Below are positions 48,188 to 56,600 of a stretch of 64,000 bases of DNA, in pieces. The position numbers and the translations under genes are program-made. The DNA is from Salinirussus salinus. GTDB taxonomy: Archaea > Halobacteriota > Halobacteria > Halobacteriales > Haloarculaceae. The DNA is taken from assembly GCF_009831455.1 (NCBI RefSeq), contig NZ_WOWO01000004.1, positions 372,001 through 436,000 on the forward strand, given 5' to 3'. Positions within the stretch are counted from its first letter, which is position 1. Every line of letters starts with the position of its first letter. Below the pieces are notes generated by a model. The model did not search any database. It was not told the DNA's origin and worked only from the letters and a program-made list of their open reading frames with translations.

Positions 48188-49264
48188 ATGACCCTCGCGG
48201 ACATCCACGAGACACACGGCGCGACCTTCGCCGAGCGCGGCGGCCGGCGTGTCGTCACCGACTACGGCCGCCCGGAGCGGACCCACCTGGCCGTCCGGCG
48301 CGGGGTCGGGTTCATCGAACACGCGTTCGACGTCCTCGCGGTGACCGGGGAGGACCGCCACGGCTTCGTGGACGACGCGGTCTCGAACCAGGTTCCGGAA
48401 GCCGACGGCGAGGGGGTCTACGCGCTCCTGCTCGACCCCCAGGGCGGGGTCGAGACGGACATGTACGTCTTCACCACAAGCGAGCGCCTGCTCGTCTTCC
48501 TCCCGCCGGGCGTCGGCGCGGACCTCGCTGAGGAGTGGCGCTCGAAGACCTTCATCCAGGACGTCGGGATCGAGGTCGTGACCGACGACCTCGGCGTCTT
48601 CGGGGTCCACGGCCCGAAGGCCACCGAGAAGGTCGCCAGCGTCCTCACCGAGGGGACGCCCGAGGCCCCGCTGACGTTCGTCCGGGGGCCGATGGGCGAC
48701 GCCGGCGTCACCGTCGCCCGGACCGACGCCCCGACCGGCGAAGAGGGGTATCTCGTCGTCTGCGGGGCCGAGGACGCAAGCGACGTCTTCGACACCCTCG
48801 AGAACCGCGGGCTCAACGCCGTCCCGTTCGGCCGGCGAACCTGGGAGACGCTCACCCTCGAGGCCGGGACGCCGCTGTTCGAACCGGAACTCCGTGGGGA
48901 GATCCCCAACGTCCTCGGGGTCAGGAACGCCCTGGACTTCGAGAAGGGGTGTTACGTCGGCCAGGAGGTCGTCTCGCGGGTCGAGAACCGCGGCCGGCCC
49001 AGCCGCCGGCTGGTCGGGCTCGCCCCCGAGGCCGTCCCCGGGGACGGGGCCGCAGTCTTCGCGGGCGACGAGGCCGTCGGCGAGGTGACGCGGGCGGCCG
49101 ACGCGCCGACCTACGGCGGGCCGGCGGCGCTCGCGCTCGTGGACTTCGACGCGGAGCCGGACGCCGTCCGCGTCGACGGCGCGGACGTTCCTGCCGAGCG
49201 CGTCGAACTCCCCTTCGTCGAGGGCTCGGAGCGGTCGGCCCGGCTCCCGTCGTACCCCTCGTAA
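48188..49264 (+). CDS. GcvT-like folate-binding protein of YgfZ type
   Basis: This 358-residue protein has the aminomethyltransferase (GcvT) fold. The sequence EKGCYVGQEVVSRVENRG near residue 260 is the K-G-C-Y-x-G-Q-E signature of YgfZ, a tetrahydrofolate-binding protein that supports Fe-S cluster assembly or repair. A region near GVFGVHGPKATEKV fits the family. The catalytic Asp of glycine cleavage GcvT is not needed for YgfZ. The ATG at 48188 lies about 28 bp after ttaacc, a weak TATA-like stretch. Alternative: true GcvT; the CYxGQE signature argues for YgfZ. Confidence 0.85.
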   Translation: MTLADIHETHGATFAERGGRRVVTDYGRPERTHLAVRRGVGFIEHAFDVLAVTGEDRHGFVDDAVSNQVPEADGEGVYALLLDPQGGVETDMYVFTTSERLLVFLPPGVGADLAEEWRSKTFIQDVGIEVVTDDLGVFGVHGPKATEKVASVLTEGTPEAPLTFVRGPMGDAGVTVARTDAPTGEEGYLVVCGAEDASDVFDTLENRGLNAVPFGRRTWETLTLEAGTPLFEPELRGEIPNVLGVRNALDFEKGCYVGQEVVSRVENRGRPSRRLVGLAPEAVPGDGAAVFAGDEAVGEVTRAADAPTYGGPAALALVDFDAEPDAVRVDGADVPAERVELPFVEGSERSARLPSYPS

Positions 49265-49268
49265 CGGC

Positions 49269-49379
49269 TCATTCTGCGGCCGGGAGCGCGGTCCCACACT
49301 CCGGACACTCCTCGTCGACGACCGTCACCGGGAGGTCACAGGCCGGACAGTAGTCGCGCTGGCAGGCACGCTCGCCCAT
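49269..49379 (-). CDS. 36-residue zinc ribbon mini-protein
   Basis: This small ORF reads MGERACQRDYCPACDLPVTV, then EECPECGTALPAAE. Two CxxC pairs (CPAC, CPEC) spaced about 11 residues apart form a zinc ribbon, and one extra Cys at 6 precedes them. It follows the YgfZ gene (convergent, 4-bp gap) and is short for automatic annotation. Haloarchaea have many such two-Cys-pair proteins, so it is probably translated. Expression is inferred only from the ATG, haloarchaeal codon use and the complete motif. Confidence 0.6.
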   Translation of the reverse strand: MGERACQRDYCPACDLPVTVVDEECPECGTALPAAE

Positions 49380-49419
49380 GGCGGGGGTGGGTGGGCCGGC
49401 CGGAAATGGGTTCCCCCGC

Positions 49420-49833
49420 TCAAAAGCGCAGGTGGGAGGTCGAACTCGGCCCGCCGTCGCCGTCCTCGCTGGGGCCCTCGCCCGCGAACTCGTAGGCGTC
49501 GTCGGTCAGGAACACGTCGCCGCGGTTGACGCTCACCTCGACGCCGAGCAGCTCGGTTCCCGCCGCGGGGCCGTTCTCACAGCTCCCCTCACAGACGTCG
49601 AAGACCGACCCGTGCTTGGGGCAAACGAGGCCGCCGCCGCGAATGACCGCGCCGACGTCGCCCCCGCGGTCGAGGGGCTGGTCCTCGTGGGTACACCCGT
49701 TCACCCAGGCCGCGACGCCGTCCTCGCAGGGGAGAAGCGTCACCTCCACCTCCTCGCCGCGGCCGTCGGTGACGGTGAACAGCCAGGACCCCTCCTCGTG
49801 GACGGTTTCGACGGACGTGAGTCGGGTGGGCAC
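49420..49833 (-). CDS. Rieske [2Fe-2S] domain protein
   Basis: This 137-residue protein holds the Rieske cluster ligands Cys-x-His (NGCTHEDQPL) and Cys-x2-His (CPKHGSVFD). A second Cys pair (CEGSC) between strands is unusual. It is of the small ferredoxin type (as in ring-hydroxylating dioxygenases or nitrite reductase small subunit), transferring one electron. I use the GTG at 49833 as start, because a T-run (ggggttttt on the minus strand, about 49856) lies some 28 bp upstream; a longer ATG at 49914 would add an Arg/Pro-rich stretch. No partner oxygenase is adjacent. Confidence 0.85.
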   Translation of the reverse strand: MPTRLTSVETVHEEGSWLFTVTDGRGEEVEVTLLPCEDGVAAWVNGCTHEDQPLDRGGDVGAVIRGGGLVCPKHGSVFDVCEGSCENGPAAGTELLGVEVSVNRGDVFLTDDAYEFAGEGPSEDGDGGPSSTSHLRF

Positions 49834-49932
49834 GCCCCACACTGGCGGCGGGTGCGTGAAAAACCCCTCGCAGGGGAGCGCTCGCACCGCCAGGCCGACG
49901 GCCCGCGCCGGCACGCTACGTGATTAGCGGGG

Positions 49933-49942
49933 GGTTACTTGT
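49933..49942 (+). promoter_or_regulatory. GGTTACTTGT element, first copy
   Basis: The same decamer occurs at 52393-52402, 35 bp before the next gene of the surface block. TTACTT may act as a TATA-like box. Here transcription would start near 49963 and leave a leader of about 115 nt carrying the GGAGGG site 5 nt before the FAD oxidase ATG at 50079. Confidence 0.4.
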
Positions 49943-50078
49943 GGGATTGCCGGGAAGCCCTGCACCAGGACATGCACACGTATCCACCGTCGGCGGAGGG
50001 GGCGGCCGGCTCGAACGGCGCTTCGATGCCCGGGCCAACGGTCTGGCGTTCCGACGGCCGGCCTCCCGGAGGGCGGCC

Positions 50079-52310
50079 ATGACTGACGACCGGGACGGCG
50101 AGCCGGAGCGCGAGGACCGTCGGGAGAGCGACGGTGCCCCGGTCGACCGCCGGGATTTCCTGCGCTCTGTCGCGGCCGGCGTCGCGCTCGACCGGACGGT
50201 TGTCGAGGGCGCGGTCGGCCGCGGCAGCGAGGTCCGGCCGACGGGCAGGGACGGACGGCTCGCGAGCCAGCACACGCCAGTCTCCAGGCGGAGCTATCTC
50301 CCGGTCGAATCGGACTTCCTCTCGGTTCGCGGGCTCGCGCCCGCCCAGGGGACGAACGCCGGCGGGAACGTCTGGCGCGCCGGGACGTTCAGCGTCGCCG
50401 ACCTGGCAACCGAGTACGACGTCAACCGCGACCCGGTCTCGGTCCGCGAGCTGCGAACGCCACAGAAGGCTGCCAGCCAGGTACCGGTCTGGCAGAGCGG
50501 CTGGCAGAACTGGCTCGACGACTACGAACAACCGAACGCCAAGGACGTCAACATGGCCCAGGGGTCAGCCCACACGGAATTGCTCCGGACCGTCGTCAGC
50601 AAGACCAGCGGCGAGTTCCGCGGGGTCGGCTCCGGCCACTCCCACTCCGAGGCGGCGGTGCCGAAGGACCTGTTCACCGATATCAAGAGCCTCGAGGGAG
50701 AACTGCCCCGCCCCTGGCTCCGGGACCCGGGCGACGATTTCTGGGACTCGGGGAAGAAGCCCAACCCCGAGCCGCCCAGCCGGGACCACCTGATCCGGCT
50801 GCGAGGGGGGACGATCCTGAAGAAGCTCAACCGGAAGATCCTCCCCGGTGGCGGGGTCAACGGCCGGAAGCCGCTCGCCCTGCCGAACATGGGCGCGTGG
50901 GACGGGCAGACGCTCGCGGGGGCGATCAACACCTCGACACACGGCAGCGGACTCGGGCTCGGAACCTTCGCGGACCTGGTCCGGTCAGTCGAGATCATCA
51001 CCATCCCCGAATCACAGTACGAGAGCGGCGAGTCACACGTGCGCATGCTCCGGGTCGAGCCCTCCGAGGGAGTCACCGACCCGAAGAAGTTCGCGCGGGA
51101 CGCGGGCACTCACGACATGGTACTGGTTCAGGACGACGATATCTTCCACTCCGTCGTGGTCGGCTACGGAAGCATGGGGCTGGTCTACGCCTACACGCTG
51201 GAGCTGCGCGACCCCTTCTGGCTCGAGGAGACGAACAGCTTCGAACAGTGGGGCAGCTTCAACCCCTACCAGGAGGCCAAGCCCAAGAACAACCGCCACT
51301 ACCAGTTTCTGGTTAACATCATCGAGCCACAGCTGGAGGTGTTTACCGGAACGTCGCCCTCGAACGCGGCCTCCCCGCGCTGTCTCGTCCGGAAACGCAA
51401 CAAGGTGCCGGCCGGGAACTGGAGTCCGACCGAGCGGTTCAACACGGCAAACGAGGTCACGCAGTACGTCAACGCCTTCCAGAACGCCTACAAGAACTTC
51501 AACGCGAACGACCTCAAGAATCTGAACTTCTCGGCGGGGTTGACCAGGCTGGTGAACTTCGACATCCGGGACCTGGTCGCGCCGGACCCGCCGTTCAAGG
51601 CCCGGCCCGGCCGGAGTTCGGGCGAGGACAAGACGGCCTCCTACATCGCGTTGCGCCGGAAGCAGGACCTCCACCCCAATGACCTGACGAAGGCCGAACC
51701 CCCTGTCGACACCATCACGGCGGAGGTCGCCGTGCCCGCAGCGGACGTCAAGCCGGCGGTCGATGCCGTCATCGACTACGCCCTGAACAACCCGCGGCTG
51801 TTCCCCGCGCCCCTTGGGGTCCGGTTCACCGCCGGCAGCGAGCACTTCCTCTCCCCGGAGTACGGCCGGGAGACTGCGATGCTGGAGCTGCCGATCCCTC
51901 TGCCGGACACGCTGTCCAACGAGTTCAGCAACGTGAACACGGTGTACGACACGCCGGGTCCCGTCGGCGGCGTCTACACCAAACCGAAGAAGATCTTCTT
52001 CCAGAAGCTGAAAAAGCTCAACCAGAACACCAGAAACAGCCCCCACGACGGCCGGACGGGCTTTCTGGACCACATGCTCAACATCGACGAGGCGAAGAAG
52101 GAACTGGAGAAACTGGAGGACAGGCTCGTCAAGAACTTCGACGGCCGGCCACACATGGGCAAACACAACACAGTCGACGCCACCCCCTCCCGGAGCTACA
52201 TGAAGCCACAGAACATGTATCCGGAGTACGACAAGTGGCTCGACGCCTACAGGTACTTCAACAGCTCCGGGACGTTCGACGGGACGTTCACCGACAACAA
52301 GACGCCGTAA
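50079..52310 (+). CDS. Large exported-looking FAD-linked oxidase (VAO/ALO-like)
   Basis: This 743-residue protein has an N-terminal RRDFLRSVAAGVAL twin-arginine-like stretch (residues 23-36) that is only weakly hydrophobic. The first FAD region has GSGHSHSEA, with His187 where VAO-family enzymes often bind FAD covalently. The second has LPNMGAWDGQTLAGAINTST, then HGSGLGLGTFADL, typical of the FAD-binding half of arabinono- and gulono-lactone oxidases. C-terminal RPHMGKHNTVD and YRYFNSSGTFDGTF match the ALO-type tail. It is longer than most relatives, with Lys/Asn-rich segments unlike the acidic neighbours. The substrate is probably a sugar lactone or alcohol. A GGAGGG site lies 5 nt before the ATG. 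Confidence 0.7.
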   Translation: MTDDRDGEPEREDRRESDGAPVDRRDFLRSVAAGVALDRTVVEGAVGRGSEVRPTGRDGRLASQHTPVSRRSYLPVESDFLSVRGLAPAQGTNAGGNVWRAGTFSVADLATEYDVNRDPVSVRELRTPQKAASQVPVWQSGWQNWLDDYEQPNAKDVNMAQGSAHTELLRTVVSKTSGEFRGVGSGHSHSEAAVPKDLFTDIKSLEGELPRPWLRDPGDDFWDSGKKPNPEPPSRDHLIRLRGGTILKKLNRKILPGGGVNGRKPLALPNMGAWDGQTLAGAINTSTHGSGLGLGTFADLVRSVEIITIPESQYESGESHVRMLRVEPSEGVTDPKKFARDAGTHDMVLVQDDDIFHSVVVGYGSMGLVYAYTLELRDPFWLEETNSFEQWGSFNPYQEAKPKNNRHYQFLVNIIEPQLEVFTGTSPSNAASPRCLVRKRNKVPAGNWSPTERFNTANEVTQYVNAFQNAYKNFNANDLKNLNFSAGLTRLVNFDIRDLVAPDPPFKARPGRSSGEDKTASYIALRRKQDLHPNDLTKAEPPVDTITAEVAVPAADVKPAVDAVIDYALNNPRLFPAPLGVRFTAGSEHFLSPEYGRETAMLELPIPLPDTLSNEFSNVNTVYDTPGPVGGVYTKPKKIFFQKLKKLNQNTRNSPHDGRTGFLDHMLNIDEAKKELEKLEDRLVKNFDGRPHMGKHNTVDATPSRSYMKPQNMYPEYDKWLDAYRYFNSSGTFDGTFTDNKTP

Positions 52311-52392
52311 CGGGCCTCAAACTCCGGATACTGCACTCTCGGAGGGGTTGGAAAAACGCGGCATCTGAACCGACACTAAGTGGCTAGTGCAT

Positions 52393-52402
52393 GGTTACTT
52401 GT
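52393..52402 (+). promoter_or_regulatory. GGTTACTTGT element, second copy
   Basis: Identical to 49933-49942 and about 35 bp before the ATG at 52431. Shared promoter-like elements before two adjacent genes suggest co-regulation. Two copies in one window is weak evidence. Confidence 0.4.
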
Positions 52403-52430
52403 CGTCGGCTTTAGACCTGTAGACAGACCG

Positions 52431-53657
52431 ATGGCCAACCCCGACATCTTACTCGAACAGGACCGGATCAGCGTCGTTGGCGGCAGCGGTCCGGAGGAAA
52501 CAAACGGCACGGAGCGGGGCGACCTCGAGATCACGGCATCGGAGGGGGACCCTGCGAGCATCAGGTTGAACGCGGACCGGGCGAACCTGACCCTCGGCGG
52601 CGGGGGCGGGCGGGCGCCGGAAGGCGACCTGAAGATCCGCGACGCAAAGGAGAACCTGCGGATCCAGGTCAGCGCGGAGACCGGCAACCGGACCGCCCCC
52701 GGCGAAGACCGGGTGTGGATCAACGGCGGCACCGGGGAGGTCATGCTCGGTGACGGTGAGAACGACTTCGTGCACCTCGACGGGGGGAACGCGGAGATCG
52801 AGGTCAGGGACGCGACGGGGGACACGCAGGCCAGACTGAACAACGCCGGTTTGACGCTCTCCCAGTTCACCGGGGAGCCGGGAACTGTCACGGTGGCGCC
52901 GCTCATCCCCCCCGATACCAGAGAGACGATCCGGCTGTACGGGAACTCTGCGCGTGCTGCCATCGGAAACAACTTCGAGAGCGGCTCGCTCGAACTCTTC
53001 CGGAGCGGGAACACCGCCCAGTTTCATAAGACCATCGACCTCGACGGCGAGGAGGCTCAGGCGACACTCGGCGGGAGCAACCGGAGCGGGCGGGTCACAC
53101 TCACCGACAGCAACGACAACGACCGGGTGACGCTCGACGCCAGCACGGGGGAACTGCGCCTCTACGGGACGCCGCCGGACAGCGGGACGGACGCCCCGGA
53201 GGTCACGCTTGAGGCCGGGCAGAACAGGGCGAAGGCCTACATCGGCGGCTTCGACCGGAGCGGACAGGTCTGGCTGGCCAAGCAGAGCTCCGGCAATCAG
53301 TTATCGGTCCCGATCGACCTCGACGCCGAACACGCCCGGGCGACCGTCGGCGGCGACGGGACCGACGGCGTCGTCAAGACCACCGACAGCGGCGGGAGCA
53401 CGACCGCGGAGCTGCAGGGTGGAGACGGGAACGTCGTCGCCGGCGGCGACGGCACGGAGGGGACGGTGCTCCTGAGACACACCGACGGGAGCGGCACCAG
53501 CGTCAACTACCGGCTCACGGCCACCCAGCAGGGGCTGGTCTTCTCGACGATGCGGAGCCCGTCGGGAAGCGGGTCGACCACCAGCGAGCAGGAGGCGCTG
53601 CGGATCGACCCCGACGGGACCGTCCGGGTGAAAGGCGGCTCAGTCCAGTCGTTATGA
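52431..53657 (+). CDS. Beta-strand-repeat protein (tail-fibre-like), 408 aa
   Basis: This 408-residue protein has no signal peptide, Cys or membrane segment. It is built of irregular beta-rich repeats of about 20-35 residues with shared shapes such as QATLGGSNRSGRVTLTDSN, KAYIGGFDRSGQVWL and RATVGGDGTDGVVKTT, interspersed with RLYG and VTLDAS motifs. Such Gly/Asn/Asp/Thr-rich short strands recall beta-solenoid regions of phage tail fibres or bacterial adhesins. The stop overlaps the next ATG by 4 bp (ATGA), so it is translationally coupled to the PKD protein. How it reaches the surface is unclear. No enzymatic motif seen. Confidence 0.7.
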   Translation: MANPDILLEQDRISVVGGSGPEETNGTERGDLEITASEGDPASIRLNADRANLTLGGGGGRAPEGDLKIRDAKENLRIQVSAETGNRTAPGEDRVWINGGTGEVMLGDGENDFVHLDGGNAEIEVRDATGDTQARLNNAGLTLSQFTGEPGTVTVAPLIPPDTRETIRLYGNSARAAIGNNFESGSLELFRSGNTAQFHKTIDLDGEEAQATLGGSNRSGRVTLTDSNDNDRVTLDASTGELRLYGTPPDSGTDAPEVTLEAGQNRAKAYIGGFDRSGQVWLAKQSSGNQLSVPIDLDAEHARATVGGDGTDGVVKTTDSGGSTTAELQGGDGNVVAGGDGTEGTVLLRHTDGSGTSVNYRLTATQQGLVFSTMRSPSGSGSTTSEQEALRIDPDGTVRVKGGSVQSL

Positions 53658-56188
53658 CCGACGGACGCCGTGTCGTACTGACTGCCGCGTTCGCGGTCTG
53701 CCTCCTCGCCGTCCTGCTGGTTCCGGCCTCGGCGGCAGCCGCCTCCGCTGACACACCGGTCGGAGGGGGTGACTCGCCAGCCACGCTCGCTGCAGTCGAC
53801 CGGGCAGGGACCCTCGCGGCGGTCACTGCGCGGTGTGAACTCTCCCCGACCAGTATCGCGCCCGGCGAGTCCGCGACCATCGACGCCTCGGCCTCGCAGG
53901 ACGCCGACGTCTACCGGTACGACCCGTTCGGAACCGGCGAGTTCGGCGACTTCGTCGAGCGTGCGACGCGGACGGTCACCTACCAGGAGGTCGGCACCTA
54001 CGAGCCACGGGTCAGGGCGATCAACGCGACGACGGAAACCACCGACCAGGTGACCTGCGGGACGCTCACCGTCGCCAGCACCAGCGAGAATCAGAAACCC
54101 ACTGCCGACCTCTCGTACTCGCCGACCGAGCCCGCACCCGACCAGGCGGTGTCGTTCACTGCCGAGGCATCCGACCCGGACGGCGAAGTCGTGGCCTACA
54201 CCTGGCTGGTCGACGGCGAGCCCGTCGCCGAGGGGCCGGACTTCGAGTACGCGTTCCCCGGTCCCGGGAACTACACAGTCGGAGTGAGAGTGACCGACGA
54301 CGACGGTGCGACCGGGACCGTGAACCGGACGGTCACCGTCGAGAGCGTCGACGTCGTCGCGCGGTGTGAGCTCTCGGCGACCAGCATCGCGCCCGGCGAG
54401 TCCGTGACGCTCGACGCCGCGGCGTCGCAGGACGCCAGCGCCTACCGGTACGACGTGTTCGGGACCGGCGAGTTCGGCGAGCTCGTCGACCGCGCATCGC
54501 GGACGGTCACCTACCAGGAGGTCGGCACCTACGAGCCACGGGTCAGGGCCGTCGCCCTCCCGACGGAGGACACCGACCAGGCGGTCTGTGGGGAACTCAC
54601 CGTCGCTAGCACCAGCGAGAACCAGGCCCCGACGGCAGAGGTATCGTACTCCCCATCCGAGCCCGTCGCCGGGGAACCGGTAGCGTTCAGCGCGGACGCG
54701 ACCGACCCCGACGACGACCTTCTGGAGTACGACTGGCGGGTTAACGGGAGACAGGTCAGCGTCTACCCCGAGTTCGAGTACACCTTCGAGGGCCCCGGCG
54801 AGTACGAGGTCGCGGTGACGGTCACCGACGACGACGGCGGGGCCGACACCGTCCGCAGGGTCGTCACCGTCGCCGGCACCAGCGAGAACCAGCTCCCGAC
54901 GGCGGACTTCTCGGTCACCCCACAGGAGCCCACGCCGGGTGCGGAAACGACGTTCGTCGCCGACGCGTCGGACCCCGACGGCGAGGTCGTCGAGTACACC
55001 TGGCAGATCGACGGCCAGCGGGTCGCCGGCGGCTCCGAGTTCACGGTCTCCCTCCCCGAGGCGGGCGAGTACGAGGTGCGGCTGACGGCGACCGACGACG
55101 ACGGGGGCGTCGCCACTGCAACCAAGACCGTCACCGTCAGCGAGTCCGGCACGAACCAGCCGCCGACCGCCGACTTCGCCGTCGACCCGCTGGCGCCGGC
55201 CCCGGGGGAGACGGTCGCGTTCGAGGCGACTGCGAGCGACAGTGACGGGAGCGTGGGGGGATACCAGTGGCGGATTGACGGGTCGGTGGTCGCCGAGGGA
55301 CCGGACTTCGAGTACGCCTTCCCGGACCGCGGTGAGTACACGGTCGCGCTGACCGTGACCGACGACGACGGGGCGACCGCCTCGGCCAGCCGTGAGGTTA
55401 CCGTGGACGGCGAGGAACGGACACAGACGGCCACCCCGCAGCCGACGGCCACGCCGACACCGAGAGGGGACCTCACGCTGAGTGCCGCGTGGTGGCACTC
55501 CCCGACCGTCCCGCTCCGGGGCGAGCCGGTGACGCTGGTCGCGAGCGGCCCCACGGACCCGGCGGTGACCTACCGGTGGGACGTCGACGACGACGGGAGC
55601 TACGAGACGCAGGGGGCGCTCGCCAGCCACGTGTTCACCACTGCGGGCGACCACGCAGTGACGCTCCAGGCCACGCTCCCGGACGGGTCGACGGAGACGA
55701 CCACCGAGGCCGTCGCCGTGGCCGACGAGACGGTGAGCCAGCCCGGGACCGGTGCCACCCTCCTCTGGCACGCCCCGGTCAACCCACAACCCGGCGAGAC
55801 GGTGACGCTGGTCGCGGACGTCCGAGCGGACGACGAGACCGTCGCGGCGTACCGGTGGGACGTCGACGACGACGGAGGGACCGACGCCGGCGGCGAGGTC
55901 GTGGCCCACACGTACCGGAGCGAGGGCCGGTACACGGCGCGGTTGACTGTCGAGTACGCCAACGGGAGTACCACAGCCGGCGCTGACACCGTCGTTGTCG
56001 GGGACCCGGCGGCGACCGCGACGGCGACCCCGTCGCCGGCTCCGGCGCGGACGACGACAGACGGGGGGACGGCGACCGCCACATCCGTTGGGGGAACGAC
56101 CGGCGGAGGAAGCCCCGGATTCGGCGTCCCGGCCGGCCTCGCTGCGTTCGCGTTGCTCGCTGTCCGCCTTCTCAGGGTGTCGCGGTGA
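53654..56188 (+). CDS. PKD-repeat surface protein with PGF-CTERM anchor
   Basis: This 844-residue protein has a Sec signal peptide (about residues 7-30). Two homologous blocks starting RCELSPTSIAPGESATID and RCELSATSIAPGESVTLD follow, with about four PKD domains (NQKPTADLSYSPTEP-type starts, with DTV or DDDGG strand endings) and two further PKD-like modules near the end. A Thr-rich linker leads to GGSPGFGVPAGLAAFALLAV plus Arg, the PGF-CTERM archaeosortase tail. PKD domains bind proteins or carbohydrates at cell surfaces. A perfect 51-bp DNA repeat (53968-54018 and 54499-54549) shows recent internal duplication. It is coupled to the beta-repeat gene. Confidence 0.9.
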   Translation: MTDGRRVVLTAAFAVCLLAVLLVPASAAAASADTPVGGGDSPATLAAVDRAGTLAAVTARCELSPTSIAPGESATIDASASQDADVYRYDPFGTGEFGDFVERATRTVTYQEVGTYEPRVRAINATTETTDQVTCGTLTVASTSENQKPTADLSYSPTEPAPDQAVSFTAEASDPDGEVVAYTWLVDGEPVAEGPDFEYAFPGPGNYTVGVRVTDDDGATGTVNRTVTVESVDVVARCELSATSIAPGESVTLDAAASQDASAYRYDVFGTGEFGELVDRASRTVTYQEVGTYEPRVRAVALPTEDTDQAVCGELTVASTSENQAPTAEVSYSPSEPVAGEPVAFSADATDPDDDLLEYDWRVNGRQVSVYPEFEYTFEGPGEYEVAVTVTDDDGGADTVRRVVTVAGTSENQLPTADFSVTPQEPTPGAETTFVADASDPDGEVVEYTWQIDGQRVAGGSEFTVSLPEAGEYEVRLTATDDDGGVATATKTVTVSESGTNQPPTADFAVDPLAPAPGETVAFEATASDSDGSVGGYQWRIDGSVVAEGPDFEYAFPDRGEYTVALTVTDDDGATASASREVTVDGEERTQTATPQPTATPTPRGDLTLSAAWWHSPTVPLRGEPVTLVASGPTDPAVTYRWDVDDDGSYETQGALASHVFTTAGDHAVTLQATLPDGSTETTTEAVAVADETVSQPGTGATLLWHAPVNPQPGETVTLVADVRADDETVAAYRWDVDDDGGTDAGGEVVAHTYRSEGRYTARLTVEYANGSTTAGADTVVVGDPAATATATPSPAPARTTTDGGTATATSVGGTTGGGSPGFGVPAGLAAFALLAVRLLRVSR

Positions 56189-56284
56189 GCACTGACTGCT
56201 CCGGACCACGACCGGCTACCGACCGGAAGCGGGGCTGAATCGACGGTACCGTTTTCACCGACCCACCGGAACCAACCTCCAGCG

Positions 56285-56482
56285 ATGAAAGTCGAGATCG
56301 AGATACCCGACAAGTACGCACAGAAACTCGAGGAGGTCGAGGCGGTCGAGCCGACGATCCACGACCAGATCGAGGTCGAGGTCCTCCCGCAGGTCCTCCG
56401 GCTGATAAACGACGCCCACAGGCAGCTCGAAGAACAGAGCCAGGGCCAGCTCGTTGGGGGCACCGACGACGCGCGGGAGTAG
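56285..56482 (+). CDS. Hypothetical 65-residue protein
   Basis: This small protein starts MKVEIEIPDKYAQKLEEVEA, a strand followed by a helix somewhat like a ribbon-helix-helix or a coiled-coil start. A second helix (VLRLINDAHRQLEEQSQ) and a charged tail follow. No family is recognised. A TATA-like cgttttcacc lies about 30 bp upstream, and codon use is native. It could be a regulator of the surface block, but no operator matching is visible. Confidence 0.5.
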   Translation: MKVEIEIPDKYAQKLEEVEAVEPTIHDQIEVEVLPQVLRLINDAHRQLEEQSQGQLVGGTDDARE

Positions 56483-56500
56483 CGAGGCCGGGGTTCGTGT

Positions 56501-56516
56501 ACATATATTTATATGT
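56501..56516. promoter_or_regulatory. AT-rich 16-bp palindrome before the beta-helix gene
   Basis: ACATATATTTATATGT has perfect 7-bp arms (ACATATA/TATATGT) around TT, in a GC-rich setting, about 85 bp before the ATG at 56601 and 19 bp after the preceding stop. It could be an operator or a strong AT-rich promoter core. A further AT-rich TATA-like stretch at 56562-56576 is closer to the ATG. Confidence 0.5.
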
Positions 56517-56600
56517 CTCCAGCCCCGCCCCGCCGGTTCCGCCAATCTAGACACACTAACACCCAAATTTACATATGCGACTTACAACAAACGAGCAAAC

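Noticed and set aside
49834-49914. Longer N-terminus for the Rieske protein
   Set aside because: Adds a Pro/Arg-rich stretch over a promoter-like T-run; the GTG at 49833 gives a compact Rieske domain.
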